A DNA stretch of 64,000 nucleotides from Proteles cristata cristata (GCA_017311185.1 JAESUZ010000424.1:124001-188000); one strand, 5' to 3'; counted from the first letter of the stretch, positions 1-10,706 are shown. The notes: a model not told the origin generated them from the letters alone. Made by a program: numbers and translations.

Positions 1-334
1 TTGGAGTGTATAATTATGCTTAAGTCAACTATACTGTAAACTACATTCAGTTTCCGTTCCATGGTGTGAGTTCAGTCATTCTTACCAAAACCATAAGTAT
101 TGTTATGGATAATTTTCTGAACCAGGTGGCTCCCTCTATCTATCAAATTTAAGATTCTAATTCACAGAATGGACCAAGCAAGGAACTCTGTTGACCTTAG
201 AGAATGTTGCTTTCATGAGGCTCATTTCTCCTGGGGACGTTAGTCATCATGTTAGTATTTACCTTCAAGAATGTGTCTAACTAACTTGACCTTAAAGCCC
301 ATGAAGCATTTTCTTCTTTCCTTTTTTTTTCTTC
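1..334. other. single-copy-like AT-rich DNA
   Basis: No repeat family, coding frame or regulatory motif is recognised here. The stretch is ordinary AT-rich spacer that ends where an old LINE-1 tail begins. Confidence 0.5.
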
Positions 335-1135
335 ACAGCTTTATTGATATTTATATTTCACATACCATGAAATGAACCCATTTTAAGTATACAGTTTTGT
401 GATTTTTAGTATATTCACAATGCTGTGCAGGCATCATAATAATCTAACTTTAGAATATTTTCAATGCTCCAAAAAGAATCCTCTTCCCTTTAGGAGTTAT
501 TCTCCATTCTTCTCCCTCTCCTCCCAAGCCTGAATTAACCACTAATCTGCTTTCTGTCTCTCTGGATTTGCCTATTCTGGACATTTCATATAAATGGAAT
601 TATACAATATGCAGTCTTTGTGACTGCTTTCTTGCACTTAGCATTATATTTTCAGGATACATGCATATTCTGGTATCAGTGCTTCATTCCTTTTTATTGC
701 TAAATAATATTTCATTCTACGAACATACCACATTTTGTTTATTCATTCATCAGCTGGATGGATAATGTAGTATTTCCATACAATGAAATATTATTCAGCA
801 ATTTATGTTGTTTCCACATTTGGCTGTTATGAACATCTGTGTGCAAGGTTTTGTTCAAACATATGTTTTCATTCTCTTGGGTCTATACTTAAGAAGAGAA
901 GAACTGGGTTGTATGATAAGTGTGGCATTTTGGGGAACCATCAGCCTCTCTACCAAAGAGGCTATACCATTTGATAATCCCACCAGTAATGAATGAGGGT
1001 TCCAATTTCTCCATATCCCTACCAACACTTGTTATTGTCTATCTTTTTTATTTTAGCCATCTTGGTGTGAAGTGCTATCTCATTGTGGTTTCGATGTGCA
1101 TTTCACTGATAATGATGTTGAGGATCTTTTCGTGA
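335..1135 (-). mobile_element. old LINE-1 3' end (L1M-like), minus strand
   Basis: Read on the minus strand this is the tail of an old mammalian LINE-1: the end of ORF2 and the 3' UTR. The plus strand shows the antisense hallmarks in order: TTTATTGATATTTA near 342, a C/T-rich block near 480-560, the 'tggatggataatgtagtatttccatacaatg' region near 745-785 that is antisense of the well-known L1 ORF2 end, and 'gtgctatctcattgtggtttcgatg' near 1070. Every frame is broken, so it is an inactive fossil. Divergence from the younger L1 copies at 49-62 kb shows it is much older. The subfamily is not resolved. Confidence 0.8.
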
Positions 1136-2180
1136 GTTTCCCTTGTCTCTTTATCTTCCCCCTCCTACCCATGTTTCTGAAGAGGTTTCAATGCACAAAG
1201 CCTGAGTGACAAAATACTATGTTCTCTGTGATTTGCAGTCTTGTCCAGGACATGAGAAAGTGGCCAAATGTGAGTCCCAAGCAGAAAGGGGATTAGAAGT
1301 TCAGAAATGGTGGTGATACACAGGAACTCAAAGGCTAAAAAAAAAAATGATGGGTATGTGTGTCCAGAGGCCAGGGAGGGTCTGGATAAGCAAAGAATAA
1401 AATGATCCCCCTTATTTTGCTTCAAGTGAAATAGTGTATGTTTATCTTTAGATGCCACTGGGAATCAAAATCTCCATGCCTCATCATCAAAGAATAACTG
1501 TTTTATTTGTCTGTTTATTTATGTACTCCATTGTTATTTAACGCCATGTGATTTCAGGTCATTTTAGGAAGAAACTAAGTTAGAGAAAATCAGACACAGT
1601 GACTGCTCACCAACCTACACTAATTTACAACCCAGTGACTGCTCACTGACCTACGCTAATTTATAATCCCCCCCCCCCCCACTGCCCCAACAGGTACATA
1701 TGTTCAAGCAGTCTTACCTACAGTTACATAGATGTATTCAGAACCAACTCACCATTTGCAAACATTATTACTTTTCTTGGTCCCAATACCTTGCACATAT
1801 GTACTTCTATTATTTAAGTTTCACTATTTTATATTTATTGATTGACTTTGGGGTTTGAATCTGTTTCATATACGTCTCAAAAATGCTGAACTATAGCAAA
1901 GAGGAGCCATGAACTCACAGACATTATTATGCTCAGAAGTCAAGCTAGAATTAATATCCTCTTTGGAAAGGCATCTCCTAGGAACCGGGGAACAAGGAAG
2001 AATTTTGATGGTAAAGTCTTACTTATATTCATAGGCTCACAAACATACACACAAACTGATGTGAAGATGCAAGGTTCTCCTTTGTAGACATAGAAGGCCC
2101 AGGTCCTGAAGTGCCTGAAAAAGCAAAGGAGGGTCCTGGTCTTATTGGAGACAGAGCCTGTACAAAACAAGGTAAGTACA
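1136..2180. other. non-coding spacer with a small tandem duplication and a C run
   Basis: No gene is seen. The stretch holds a 36-bp unit repeated twice (1597-1668) followed at once by a run of 14 or so cytosines (about 1668-1681). The open frames are short and show no recognisable domain. Confidence 0.5.
1597..1668. repeat. 36-bp tandem duplication, two diverged copies
   Basis: The unit starting CAGTGACTGCTCAC is present at 1597-1632 and again at 1633-1668 with a few substitutions (for example CAACC against TGACC, and CACTAA against CGCTAA). It runs directly into a poly-C tract, a slippage-prone neighbour. Confidence 0.8.
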
Positions 2181-2275
2181 GCATGCCACTCTTGATCTCA
2201 GGGTCATGAGTTCAAGCCCTGGGTTGGGAGTTGAGCTTATATAAAAAAAATTGTTATTAAAAATAAAAATAAATA
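2180..2275 (+). mobile_element. short-type CanSINE fragment
   Basis: Contains the tRNA-like head remnant 'ctcttgatctcagggtcatgagttcaagccc' followed by an A-rich tail. The 5' end of the head is missing or diverged. It belongs to the short CanSINE type, which lacks the pyrimidine block. Confidence 0.65.
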
Positions 2276-2518
2276 CATGAAAATAAATAGTAATTATTAT
2301 TTGAAAAAAAAAAAACACAATAAGGCACTTAATAGAGCAGAAGATAAAGCCCAGTGTCTAGAACAAGAGTCAAGCCTGAGCAGGGCCAAGGCTGAGTTTT
2401 GGTCTGGGATTCCTTGTGATTCTCCTTCGAATGATTTCAAGGTTTGGAAAGGGCTGAACCTACAGGTGGGTGTATCCAAAGGCAGGAAGTGTAATAGGCA
2501 AGACACAGAAAAGAGGTG

Positions 2519-2738
2519 GGGGTGCCTGGGTGGCTCAGTCAGTTGAGCGTTTGATTTGGGCTCAGGTCATGATCTCTCAGTTTGTGGGTTTGAGCCCAGT
2601 GTTGACCTCTGTGCTGACAGCTCAGAGCCTGGAGCCTGCTTCTGATTTTGTGTCCCCCTCCTCTCTGCCCTTCCCCCACTCTCACTGTGTCCCCCCCAAA
2701 AAGAAATAAATTGTCAAAAAATTAAAAAAAAAAAAAAA
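2519..2738 (+). mobile_element. CanSINE, full length
   Basis: The head is GGTGCCTGGGTGGCTCAGTC, followed by the tRNA B-box-like GGGTTTGAGCCC, the CTGACAGCTCAGAGCCTGGAGCCTGCTTC body, a pyrimidine block and an A tail. Probable target duplication: CAGAAAAGAGGTG just before and AGAAAAGAAATG just after, with two mismatches. Transcriptionally it is a pol III-type retroposon and not a tRNA gene. Confidence 0.93.
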
Positions 2739-2859
2739 AGAAAAGAAATGGAATATATAGAAAGGAGAGGTGGTGCCTGACAACCCAACTGCAAAGGGCT
2801 TGCTATGTTTTTAACATTTGGTTAACTACCATATTGTCAGACCTGGAATGTGAAAGGGA

Positions 2860-3625
2860 CTGTCGATTCTGATTTTAATTCCAATGTGTGGGTTTCTTCC
2901 CAAACACCAAACAGTTTTCTGACATCAGCTGGGCGTCTTGTAATTCAGCTCAATTCTGACTCTCTCCTTGGAGATGGCGTGAGATCCCACAGGTTAAGGG
3001 TTCAGTCCCACAAGATTTGCCTCCTCCATGTGCGTTCTGATGCCAATCACCAGAGCAGGTTGTCACCTGTGCTTCTGACCAACTGGCTGTCGTTCGGAGG
3101 TTCCAATCACCCCTCCTTGGATTCGATCAATTTGCTAGAATGGCTCACAGAACTCAGAGAAACATTTTACTTACCAGATCACCAGTTTATTATAAAAGGA
3201 TATCACTCAGGAGCCACCAGATGGAAGAGATGGATAGGAGTATTTGCCACTCTTTCTACATCCCTAGGTGTTTCCCAATCTGGAAGCTCTCCAAATCTGT
3301 CCTTTCAGGTTTCTAGGGAGGCTTCATCGCGGGCGTGTGATTGATTAAATCATTGGCCATTGGTGATAGAACTCCATCTCCAGACCCCCTCCCTTCCCTG
3401 GAGGCCAGGAGTGTGGGACTGAAAGTTCCACCCCTCTAGTCACAGCGGTTATTCTCCCGGCTCTTGTCACCAGCAGCCATCTTTAGGTGTTTCCCAAAAG
3501 TCTTCATGTTAACATAATAAAAGACACCTTTATCCTTCTCCTCACAGGAAATTCCAAGCATTTTAGGAAATAAGACTGAATACATATTTCTTGTTATAAA
3601 CCTCAGAATCACAAAGGGTCCTGGC
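2860..3625 (-). mobile_element. old LTR-like element, probably ERVL class
   Basis: The sequence resembles an old mammalian LTR read on the minus strand. Recognisable blocks are 'gctagaatggctcacagaactcag', 'accagtttattataaaaggatatcactcagg' (TATAATAAA on the minus strand), 'gattgattaaatcattggccattggtgat' and 'ggaaattccaagcattttagg'. A 164-residue open frame on the plus strand (2850-3344) is a chance frame through it. No internal retroviral genes are attached. The family name is not certain. Confidence 0.6.
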
Positions 3626-4259
3626 AAGATCCTCTAGAACGTGTGAGGAGATGCCATTGAACATCTGTCCCTCTATATAGTATTAAATTCTGCCCAAAGT
3701 AGCAAACAAAGTGGAAAGGATGAGTCTTTCACAAAATAGATTGATGTATTGTTGAACTGTAATGTCATCAGCCATTAGCTTCTCGTTGCAAAAAAGCTCC
3801 AAACAACAATATAGTGAATGCTAATCCAAATAGTATTTGATGTTCATAATTGGACTGAGCACTCATATGTGATCTTTCATCCATCACAATTCTTGCACTT
3901 GATCAACCATCTGTGCTCCTCAGAATTTTAAATCACAGCTTGTTAAAATATGCACAATCAGAGTAGCTTGAACATTAACCCTCTTCTTTACATCCTTTAT
4001 TGTGGTGCAGCCTCTTAAGCCCACTGAAATAATGCTACAGTAAACTAAGAAACCAGTATACACATTCTAGTACCTTGAACCTGTGGAATCTGGGAAATAG
4101 GTCTTGTTAAATCTTAAGGGACATGTGGCATTTGGTATTAGTGAAGTTGTTATTGGTGGATACATGTTTCTTAGAAATAAAAATTCTTTTAAAAAATCCA
4201 TTTACCGAAAGCTAATTTTGGAAAGAGTGATATAATCACTGCATTTCTGTAATGGATTC
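3626..4259. other. non-coding AT-rich spacer
   Basis: No recognisable gene or repeat is seen. The stretch ends at the first copy of the 17-bp target duplication of the nested insertion that follows. Confidence 0.5.
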
Positions 4260-4276
4260 AAGAATGGAGGATCCTT
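4260..4276 (+). repeat. 17-bp target-site duplication, left copy
   Basis: AAGAATGGAGGATCCTT is repeated exactly at 4856-4872. The length and the A-rich end of the enclosed insert fit L1-machinery retroposition of the SINE. Confidence 0.9.
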
Positions 4277-4343
4277 CCGGCACCTGGTTGGCTTAATTGG
4301 TAGAGCATGTAGCTCTTGATCTCCGGGTGATGAGTTTGAGCCC
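4277..4343 (+). mobile_element. short-type CanSINE, 5' half (split by an LTR)
   Basis: The head reads CCGGCACCTGGTTGGCTTAATTGG and continues to GAGTTTGAGCCC. A short CanSINE would normally go on into a 'gggcgtagagcctacttaaaaataaaa' tail. Here that tail is missing and turns up again at 4827-4855. The 17-bp repeat AAGAATGGAGGATCCTT lies just before this half (4260-4276) and just after the tail (4856-4872), as expected for the SINE's own target duplication. Confidence 0.8.
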
Positions 4344-4567
4344 TGTGAGAAGTAAGTGAGATGATTCATTTTCAGAAATACCAAATAAAAGCTGTGCTGT
4401 CCAGTTAACAATAGGTTTACAACCTATTGGAATATGTATGTATCCCTGCACACACACCCCCCATCCCCCCCAGAGTCCCAAACCCTTCAACACTTCACTT
4501 CCTGGTTCTTCTTCCCTTCTCCATTTCGTGGGCTCATTTTTCATGCAATGAGAACGTACCAAAGAAC

Positions 4568-4575
4568 TGACGTCA
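4568..4575. promoter_or_regulatory. perfect CRE palindrome in the LTR U3
   Basis: TGACGTCA is the full-site cAMP response element bound by CREB/ATF proteins. It lies upstream of the ETS palindrome and the CCAAT box in the same LTR. Function is inferred from the motif alone. Confidence 0.6.
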
Positions 4576-4610
4576 CCTCAAGGAATGTATTTTTTGGCTT
4601 TACAAGGGCA

Positions 4611-4629
4611 CCCGGAAGTGACTTCCGGG
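4611..4629. promoter_or_regulatory. ETS-site inverted repeat
   Basis: CCCGGAAGTGACTTCCGGG is a perfect 9-bp inverted repeat around a single G. Each arm carries the high-affinity ETS core CCGGAAGT, as used by GABPA and related factors. CpGs are kept in both arms despite the repeat's age. Confidence 0.65.
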
Positions 4630-4826
4630 TAAGGCTATAACTTCTGTAGTACTCAGCCAATGAGGAACCAGGGGAGGGACTTCATGCTAGGAGATAAATT
4701 GTCTGCTGTAACTGCCCCCAGCGTGTCTGTCCATCAGACACCAGCTCTTGCAAGAACATTGATTAAAGCTTCATTTCACTGTGCTCTGAGTCTCCAAGTC
4801 CCTCCTTTGATTGGGTCAGTGGGCTT

Positions 4827-4855
4827 AGCGCCTACTTTAAAAATATAAAAATAAT
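4827..4855 (+). mobile_element. short-type CanSINE, 3' tail (split by an LTR)
   Basis: GCGCCTACTTTAAAAATATAAAAATAAT matches the usual short CanSINE end ('gagcctacttaaaaataaaa'). It is the missing half of the SINE that starts at 4277. Confidence 0.75.
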
Positions 4856-4872
4856 AAGAATGGAGGATCCTT
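4856..4872 (+). repeat. 17-bp target-site duplication, right copy
   Basis: This is an exact copy of 4260-4276 and closes the nested SINE plus LTR insertion. Confidence 0.9.
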
Positions 4873-5445
4873 TATTTAACTTGACCCAGGTCTACAACTT
4901 CCCCAGAATTTTGACCCTCGCTATTTATTATATTGTAAATATATTAAGTATAATTATAAATATATTGTAAAATATACACAGCAGCCTCTGCAATGATTTA
5001 GAGGAAAACAAATGAAAACTTTGGAAGAATGAAGGCTAGAAAGGACATTGTGTGCTCACTCTCTGGCAGTGAATTTCCCCAAATATTGGCTTCATTCAAT
5101 AAATGATTTTATTGAGACGTTTTTAAAAAGGGGTCTACATTTATTTAGGACACCAAGGAATACAAACAAAGTAAATAAGAATAAAATTTTTTAAAGAAGG
5201 AAAAATATTTGCTGCCCTTCTTCAAACACTAAGAAGATGTGGTTAGGGTTAAACTGGAATGGAGTTGAGTATATTACTTAGTGTTTACCTGACCTGTTTG
5301 TTTCAGCTGCTTAAACTGAATGTCATCTGCATAGTTAAACCTCCTAGAAGTGCTAATGAGGTCTTCGTTGCTTGAATTTAACCTTCTCAAACCTGCCCTA
5401 GAGGTAAGGTAGGGGTTAACCAGAGGGACCAGAGGGAAGAATTTC
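4873..5445. other. non-coding AT-rich spacer
   Basis: No gene or clear repeat is recognised. The sequence is AT-rich throughout, including a TA-rich patch near 4920-4975. Confidence 0.5.
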
Positions 5446-5450
5446 ATTTT

Positions 5451-5535
5451 CTTTTCTTTTCTTTTCTTTTCTTTTCTTTTCTTTTCTTTTCTTTTCTTTT
5501 CTTTTCTTTTCTTTTCTTTTCTTTTCTTTTCTTTT
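5451..5535 (+). repeat. (CTTTT)17 pentanucleotide microsatellite
   Basis: There are seventeen perfect CTTTT units (85 bp) with a degenerate start (CATTTT). A perfect array of this length is expected to be length-polymorphic. Confidence 0.95.
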
Positions 5536-5809
5536 TGGTGATTCTGTCACTAAAAAAATTTCCGTTAGAACTTTCATTCATTTAGATTGCTTTCGAGATA
5601 TTTTTTTAAGAAGTGGCCCAGGGCTCCCTGAGTGCTCACAGAAACAAGCTGTGACAGCCTTAGGGATTCCGGGGCTGTTTCTTCCAGAGCCTTCTGACAC
5701 TCAGCACTCTACCCAGGTATACTGCAAGGGCCCTCACCTTTCCAGAAAAATTCTCAGTCTGGATGGATAATTCCTTAGGACTGAATAACTCTTTCTTTCT
5801 GTGGCTTTT

Positions 5810-5997
5810 AAAAAAAAGTTTATTTATTTTGAGACAGCATGAGAGAGAGAATCCCAGGCACCCTCTGTGCAGAGTCTGACACGGCTCAAACTCACAAACT
5901 GTGAGATCGTGACCTGAGCCAAAACCAAGAGTGTCAGACACTTAACAGACTCAGGTTGAGACCTCAGGCTCAGACCTGAGCCACCCAGGTTGCCCCC
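5810..5997 (-). mobile_element. CanSINE, minus strand
   Basis: T-rich tail, GAGAGAGAATCCCA block and head GAGCCACCCAGGTTGCCCC in reverse. The head end carries a short partial repeat of its own ('ctcaggttgagacctcaggctcagacctgag'). Target duplication: CTGTGGCTTTT before and CTGTGGCCTTTT after. Confidence 0.85.
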
Positions 5998-6680
5998 CTG
6001 TGGCCTTTTCGATGTCAGCTTTTCTGTACTTTGGTGTTCTGCCTCTCCCTTGATTCCGGGGTCCCTAGGTATGGTAAGCTTGGAGCATCTCACTCCAGCT
6101 CCTGCCCTGTCCTGGCCTGGTTAGCTGGGTACCCCATCCTCACTCTTGCCAAATTCCTATGAAGAGAGAATGGCAATTTAAATAAGGAAAATCAAGAGGC
6201 ATTTCTAAATATTTCAAACACACACACACACACATACACACACTCACACATCTGTATTTCTCACCGAGACAGACCAGTGAGTGAACTTCAGCACGTTAAA
6301 AAAACAACAACAACAAACAACAAAAAACACGAGGTACATTCTTTTAAATTAGGCCCAGGATAGCAAAGCATTGACTAACAAGAGTCCTGAGGGAATCAGA
6401 TTTGATGAACACATAATAATGCTTCCCAATAAATGCATCAATGATTTATGAATACATAGTTCTCTGTGGTACTTACAAATACTTGAAAACCATAATTACA
6501 GAAGGATTCAATAGGCTGATGTTTACCCTCAGATACATTTTGTATACAGCATTTATTTACTCAGCAAATGTCTTCTTTATAAACAATGAAAAGACACCCT
6601 GGAGCCTGGCCTTTGTTTACATTACCCCAGCTGTCCAACTGGTGGAATCTGAATCATGAGACTCTGTATGTCTATGGCCT
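5998..6680. other. non-coding spacer with simple repeats
   Basis: Contains a (CA)n tract with interruptions (about 6218-6250) and an AAC-rich tract (about 6300-6328). No gene is seen. Confidence 0.55.
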
Positions 6681-6910
6681 TTTTTTTTTCTTTTTAATGT
6701 TTATTTATTCATGAGAGAAAGAAAGAGCACGTGTGCACGTGCATGTAGGAGGGGCAGAGAGAGAAGAGGAGAGGGAATCCCAAAAGCAGGCTCCATGCTG
6801 TCGGGGCTCCATGCTGTCGGTGCAATGCCTGACTTGCGGCTCGATCTCACGAACTATGAGATTATGACCTGAACCCAAATCAAGAGTTGGATGCTTAACC
6901 CAGGTGCCCC
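6681..6910 (-). mobile_element. CanSINE, minus strand
   Basis: Reverse of a full CanSINE: TTTTTAATGTTTATTTATTC tail, purine block and head ending CCCAGGTGCCCCA. The body holds a small internal duplication (GCTCCATGCTGTCGG twice, near 6791-6820). The 'tgagccac' part of the head is deleted. Confidence 0.85.
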
Positions 6911-8710
6911 ACGTCTATACTCTTGAGGTTGGGGTCTATCCCCAAGTTTACCTAAACACATTGGAAACCCAGAATAAAGAAGGTTGCTCAAAATCTCATC
7001 ACGTATTCTTGCTTTAGTGAGCAAAACCCAAGGGATTGAATGGTGGTTGTTTCAACAGTACTAATGATGAGTGGCCTGAGATGAGATTCATTTATGTTTT
7101 TAAATTACATTAAAGTAAAATTTTAATTTTATTTGTCTTTATTTACCTTATTAGTCTCTTAAAGTCCAACGTTACAATTATATTACTTAAAAATTTTTTT
7201 CTGTCTAGATTGACCTTGATTACCTTAATGTAGGAGCATTGGGATATAGAAAATACCCCATTGTTCATTTTCTGCAAGGGTCACATACAGGCTGGATGGA
7301 TCAAATAAAGACCTGGCTTGAGAGAAATCTAGAGTTTTAGTATGTTTAGCCATTAGGAGAACAGACTTATTCCTTGAATTAAAAAGGTCTTTATTGGTTC
7401 CAGGAATTCAGCAGACTTTACTAATGGTCCCTCACTGACAGTTAGAAAAAGGGCAGGGGTACCTTCTTATTCATCTTCTTTCCCCTGAGGACAGACCCTG
7501 GCATGTGGCCAGTGCGTATAACATGTTTGATAAATAAATGGATGAAGAAAGAAAGGGAATGTTTTGGCATACGATGGAGTTTGCAAGAGCGAGAAGAAAG
7601 TTCTTGCATCCTTGAAGGGGTCCCTGTTGCACTGTAGCAGACACCTGTCTGCTTGTTCCCTGCCCACCCTCGCTCCAGCAGGTCTTGTCGGATCCACTGG
7701 CCACAGCTGATTGGATCACGGTGAATATGGGATCTAAGATTTTCTCCAGAGATTGGGGTTGAGACGAGTTTGTCCGTCTGCTGAGTGCTTGAACCGAGGA
7801 CCAGCAAACTGGCGTGTCACGAGGCAGCAACCTGCTGTGTGCACAGAGGGCCAGACCCCTGAAGGGAGAGCCATTTAGAGAGAGATAGAAGCTAGAGAGC
7901 AAGCCCTTTGCATCGTAGAGACAGAGGAGTTCTCTGCCTCTTCCAGCCGGCCTCCAGGCTACACGTCTTGCCTTGGGTTCCTGACAGCCTCCTGCAGCCT
8001 CCCTGGGCTCATCCTTGCTTAAGCCCATCTGAGTGGGTTTTCGTTACTTTTCATCAAGGCAGCTTGACAAAGATGAGGCATTTTGAAATTCATTTGCCCT
8101 TTTTGGCTTGAGTTTTCAGAAAGGAAATAAAGACAATGAAGCATGTCAGAGCCATGTGACAAAGTCTCCCCTTGATTGGTAGGAGCAATTTTTAAGTGCC
8201 GGATTCTAGGAATTCATTAGCATATCGTCTTCCTGATATCTCTCCCCTAGTAAAATCCTGTGAAAGAGTGGTTTTCTGTCAATTGATGGTAGATGGTACA
8301 CGTACCATTGTCCAAATTCAAAACGGCACCTGAGAAAGAAAACTCCCAAACAAGGAAGGCCTGGCACAGACGTTCTTTGCAGACATAATTTATGACTCCT
8401 TCTGGGAAATAATCAGCATTCTTGAGTTAATTTTCTGATGGACTTTAAGGAGCTTTAGAAATCCTTCTGAAATGCTATGTGCCTACGTACCCACTGTCTT
8501 GACCATCTGAATTTTGAGAAGTCCGATGTCACCAGGCATATTTGCATTGTATCTTATCAATGTATAGTGTAAAGAAATCTCAAAGTATGATTCTTATATG
8601 AATGTAAGACAGCATGTGTCAAAGATTTATTTAATCTATTGATGACAGATCCAGCTAGTTTAGAAGATTATGGAAAATAGTGAATATCACCAGTGGAAAA
8701 ATGGTGAATT
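6911..8710. other. non-coding spacer
   Basis: No repeat family or gene is recognised in about 1.8 kb. A 185-residue open frame on the minus strand (7471-8028) and shorter overlapping frames share the interval, but none shows a known domain, a consistent start context or splice structure. Confidence 0.45.
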
Positions 8711-8724
8711 AAGAATGCAGAGTT

Positions 8725-8925
8725 TGGGGTGCTTGCTTGGCTCAGTGGGTTAAGCGTCTGACTTCAGCTCAGGTATCATGGTCTGCAGGTCCATTGGGAT
8801 CTGTGCTGACAGCTTGGAGCCTGGAGCCTACTTTGTATTCTGTGTCTCCCTCTCTCTCTGCTCCTCCCTTGCTCACGCTCTCTCTTTCTGTCTCTCATAA
8901 ATGAATAAATGTTAAAAAAAAAAAA
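8725..8925 (+). mobile_element. CanSINE, full length
   Basis: Head GGGTGCTTGCTTGGCTCAG through to a 14-A tail. Target duplication AAGAATGCAGAGTT (8711-8724) against AAGAATGCAGAATT (8926-8939), one mismatch. Confidence 0.93.
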
Positions 8926-8939
8926 AAGAATGCAGAATT

Positions 8940-9231
8940 GGATGCCAAATTGGTTAATGTCCTATGTGACAATAAAATAGCAGCTTTTGTGATGATCATT
9001 TTTCCTGGCCGGAAGTCATTTTCATTTTTAATGGACAGAAACCTACAAGTTAGCCTGTACCTTCAGAGTCTACTATAATCAATGGTAAATAATAATTCAA
9101 GCAAAGGTGCATTCCCCTGAAAATGAAATAATCCTTAAGGGGATCAGTTATTAAACCACGCTCCATTATAGGACTGAAAAGTCACACAAGATTCTTTCTT
9201 CCTTATTTCCAAGTTTTGGAAAATTTTTCTT
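8940..9231. other. non-coding spacer between two SINEs
   Basis: Just under 300 bases with no recognised repeat or gene. Confidence 0.5.
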
Positions 9232-9436
9232 TTCTTTTTTTTTTAAAGTTTATTTATTATTTTGAGAGAGAGCTAGCTCATGTGAAGGAGGAGCAGAGAG
9301 AGAGATGGAGAGAGAATCCCATGCAGGCTCTGCACTTTCAGTGAGGAGTTGGATGTGGGGCTTGAACTCAGGAAGCTTGAGCTCATGACCTGAGCCAAAG
9401 TTGGATGCTTTACCGACTGAGCCACCCAGGTGCCCC
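9232..9436 (-). mobile_element. CanSINE, minus strand
   Basis: Full minus-strand copy ending GAGCCACCCAGGTGCCCC. Exact 15-bp target duplication TGGAAAATTTTTCTT at 9217-9231 and 9437-9451. Confidence 0.95.
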
Positions 9437-9582
9437 TGGAAAATTTTTCTTAACCACCATTTCTTTTCCCCATAAACATCTCTAACATTCTCTTGTGGAA
9501 AATTTGAAATACAACTTTGATGCATGCTCTTTTCAATTTGGCTAAGAAATTGCTTTAACACTTAATATTAACAATTATTAGT

Positions 9583-9676
9583 GGGGGACCTGGTTGGCTC
9601 AGTCGGTGGAGTATGTAGCTCCTTATCTTGGGGTTGTGAGTTCGGGCCCCATGTTGGGTGTAGAACTTACTTAAAA
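9583..9676 (+). mobile_element. short-type CanSINE
   Basis: Head GGGGGACCTGGTTGGCTCAGTCGG, B-box-like GAGTTCGGGCCCC, then GGGTGTAGAACTTACTTAAAAAA with no pyrimidine block. Exact 10-bp duplication AATTATTAGT at 9573-9582 and 9677-9686. Confidence 0.9.
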
Positions 9677-9686
9677 AATTATTAGT

Positions 9687-10440
9687 AAGGTCATCCAAAT
9701 GCCAGAAGGAGCTGCTTCTTTGATTGATGATTTCATTTGTTTTTTGACGATCCGAAGCCATACCTAAAGGCCCAGACTAGAATATACAATGTAAAAGCAA
9801 TTTAAATGAACAAGGAGCTCTTCATGAATTTACACCATTTTTACTTTTCATCATTAGTATTTTTTTCAAATAGTTAAGTAATCAGTCGGTTACATTGAGA
9901 TATAGGTGGAAAATCTTATTTTGGTAAAAATGTATAACTTTTTAAATAAAGGATAAAAATCCGTTTCATAGAGGATGTTTTTGCACCTTTGCAAAAAAAA
10001 AAATCAATGTAATTTTATTGTGTATGTTTCATGCTAGCATTTAACACTTATCATAATTGCACACCCCAAGTTACTTGTTATATTTTACTGTTAGATATTG
10101 AGGTCTGTACACTGTTTGCGTGGGGAATACCTTCTCCACTTTTGGACAGAAATACTTTGGCCATCATGATTCTACAAATATTAAATACGATGGAAAAATC
10201 TGCTTCTTTTTAAATAGGTGCCTTTTTAGTTTAGTCGTTCTGTGTCAATTTTATATGTTCTTCGATGGGTGAAAAAGCTTTCATCCTGTGTGCTTAACTT
10301 TTTTATTTTATCAGATTTTATTTTTGGTGGGAGTCTAAGTTTTAATTATAAAAGTATTTGTATCATTGAAATTGTGTAAATAAAGCCACTTTAAAATAGA
10401 TCTCTCTCTGGTGATTGTTTTAGGTGAGATTGCTGTTGTA
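9687..10440. other. non-coding AT-rich spacer
   Basis: No recognised gene or repeat. It contains AATAAA-type hexamers (for example near 10379) but nothing else that marks a transcript end. Confidence 0.5.
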
Positions 10441-10455
10441 TAACTGGTAATTGTT

Positions 10456-10706
10456 TTTTTTTTTTTTATTTTTTTAATGTTTTATTTATTTCTAGGAGAG
10501 AGAGAGAGAGAGAGGGAGAGGGAGAGAGAGACAGCGTGAGCAGGGGAGGGTCAGAGAGAGAGGGAGTCACAGACTCTGAAACAGGCTCCAGGCTCCGAGC
10601 TGGCAGTCAGCACAGAGCCCGACGTGGGGCTCGAATCCACGAACCGCGAGATCATGACCTAAGTGAAAGTCGGACGCTTAACCGACTAAGCCACCCAGGC
10701 GCCCCT
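10456..10706 (-). mobile_element. young CanSINE, minus strand
   Basis: Full-length copy with the tail TATTTATTTCTAGGAGAGAG (reverse of the CTCCTAGAAATAAATA end) and the CTGGCAGTCAGCACAGAG insertion typical of the youngest copies in this window. Exact 15-bp duplication TAACTGGTAATTGTT at 10441-10455 and 10707-10721. Confidence 0.96.

Larger units (their letters stand above)
4344..4826 (+). mobile_element. ERV-type solo LTR nested in a SINE
   Basis: This insert sits inside the short SINE and has LTR architecture. It shows a promoter-like U3 with a perfect CRE (TGACGTCA, 4568-4575), a perfect ETS inverted repeat (4611-4629), a CCAAT box (near 4657), a weak TATA-like GATAAATT (near 4691), an ATTAAA poly(A) signal (near 4761), and a U5-like end through 'cctcctttgattgggtcagtgggctta'. 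There are no gag, pol or env remains, so it is a solo LTR. The left edge (TGTGAGAAG) and right edge are estimated from where SINE sequence stops and restarts, and no clean short duplication could be fixed. Class I (ERV1) is likely from layout but unproven. Confidence 0.65.

Noticed and set aside
2850..3344. A 164-residue plus-strand open frame
   Set aside because: It lies on the antisense strand of an old LTR-like repeat.
7471..8028. A 185-residue minus-strand open frame
   Set aside because: No known domain, overlapping frames of similar length, and no promoter or splice context.
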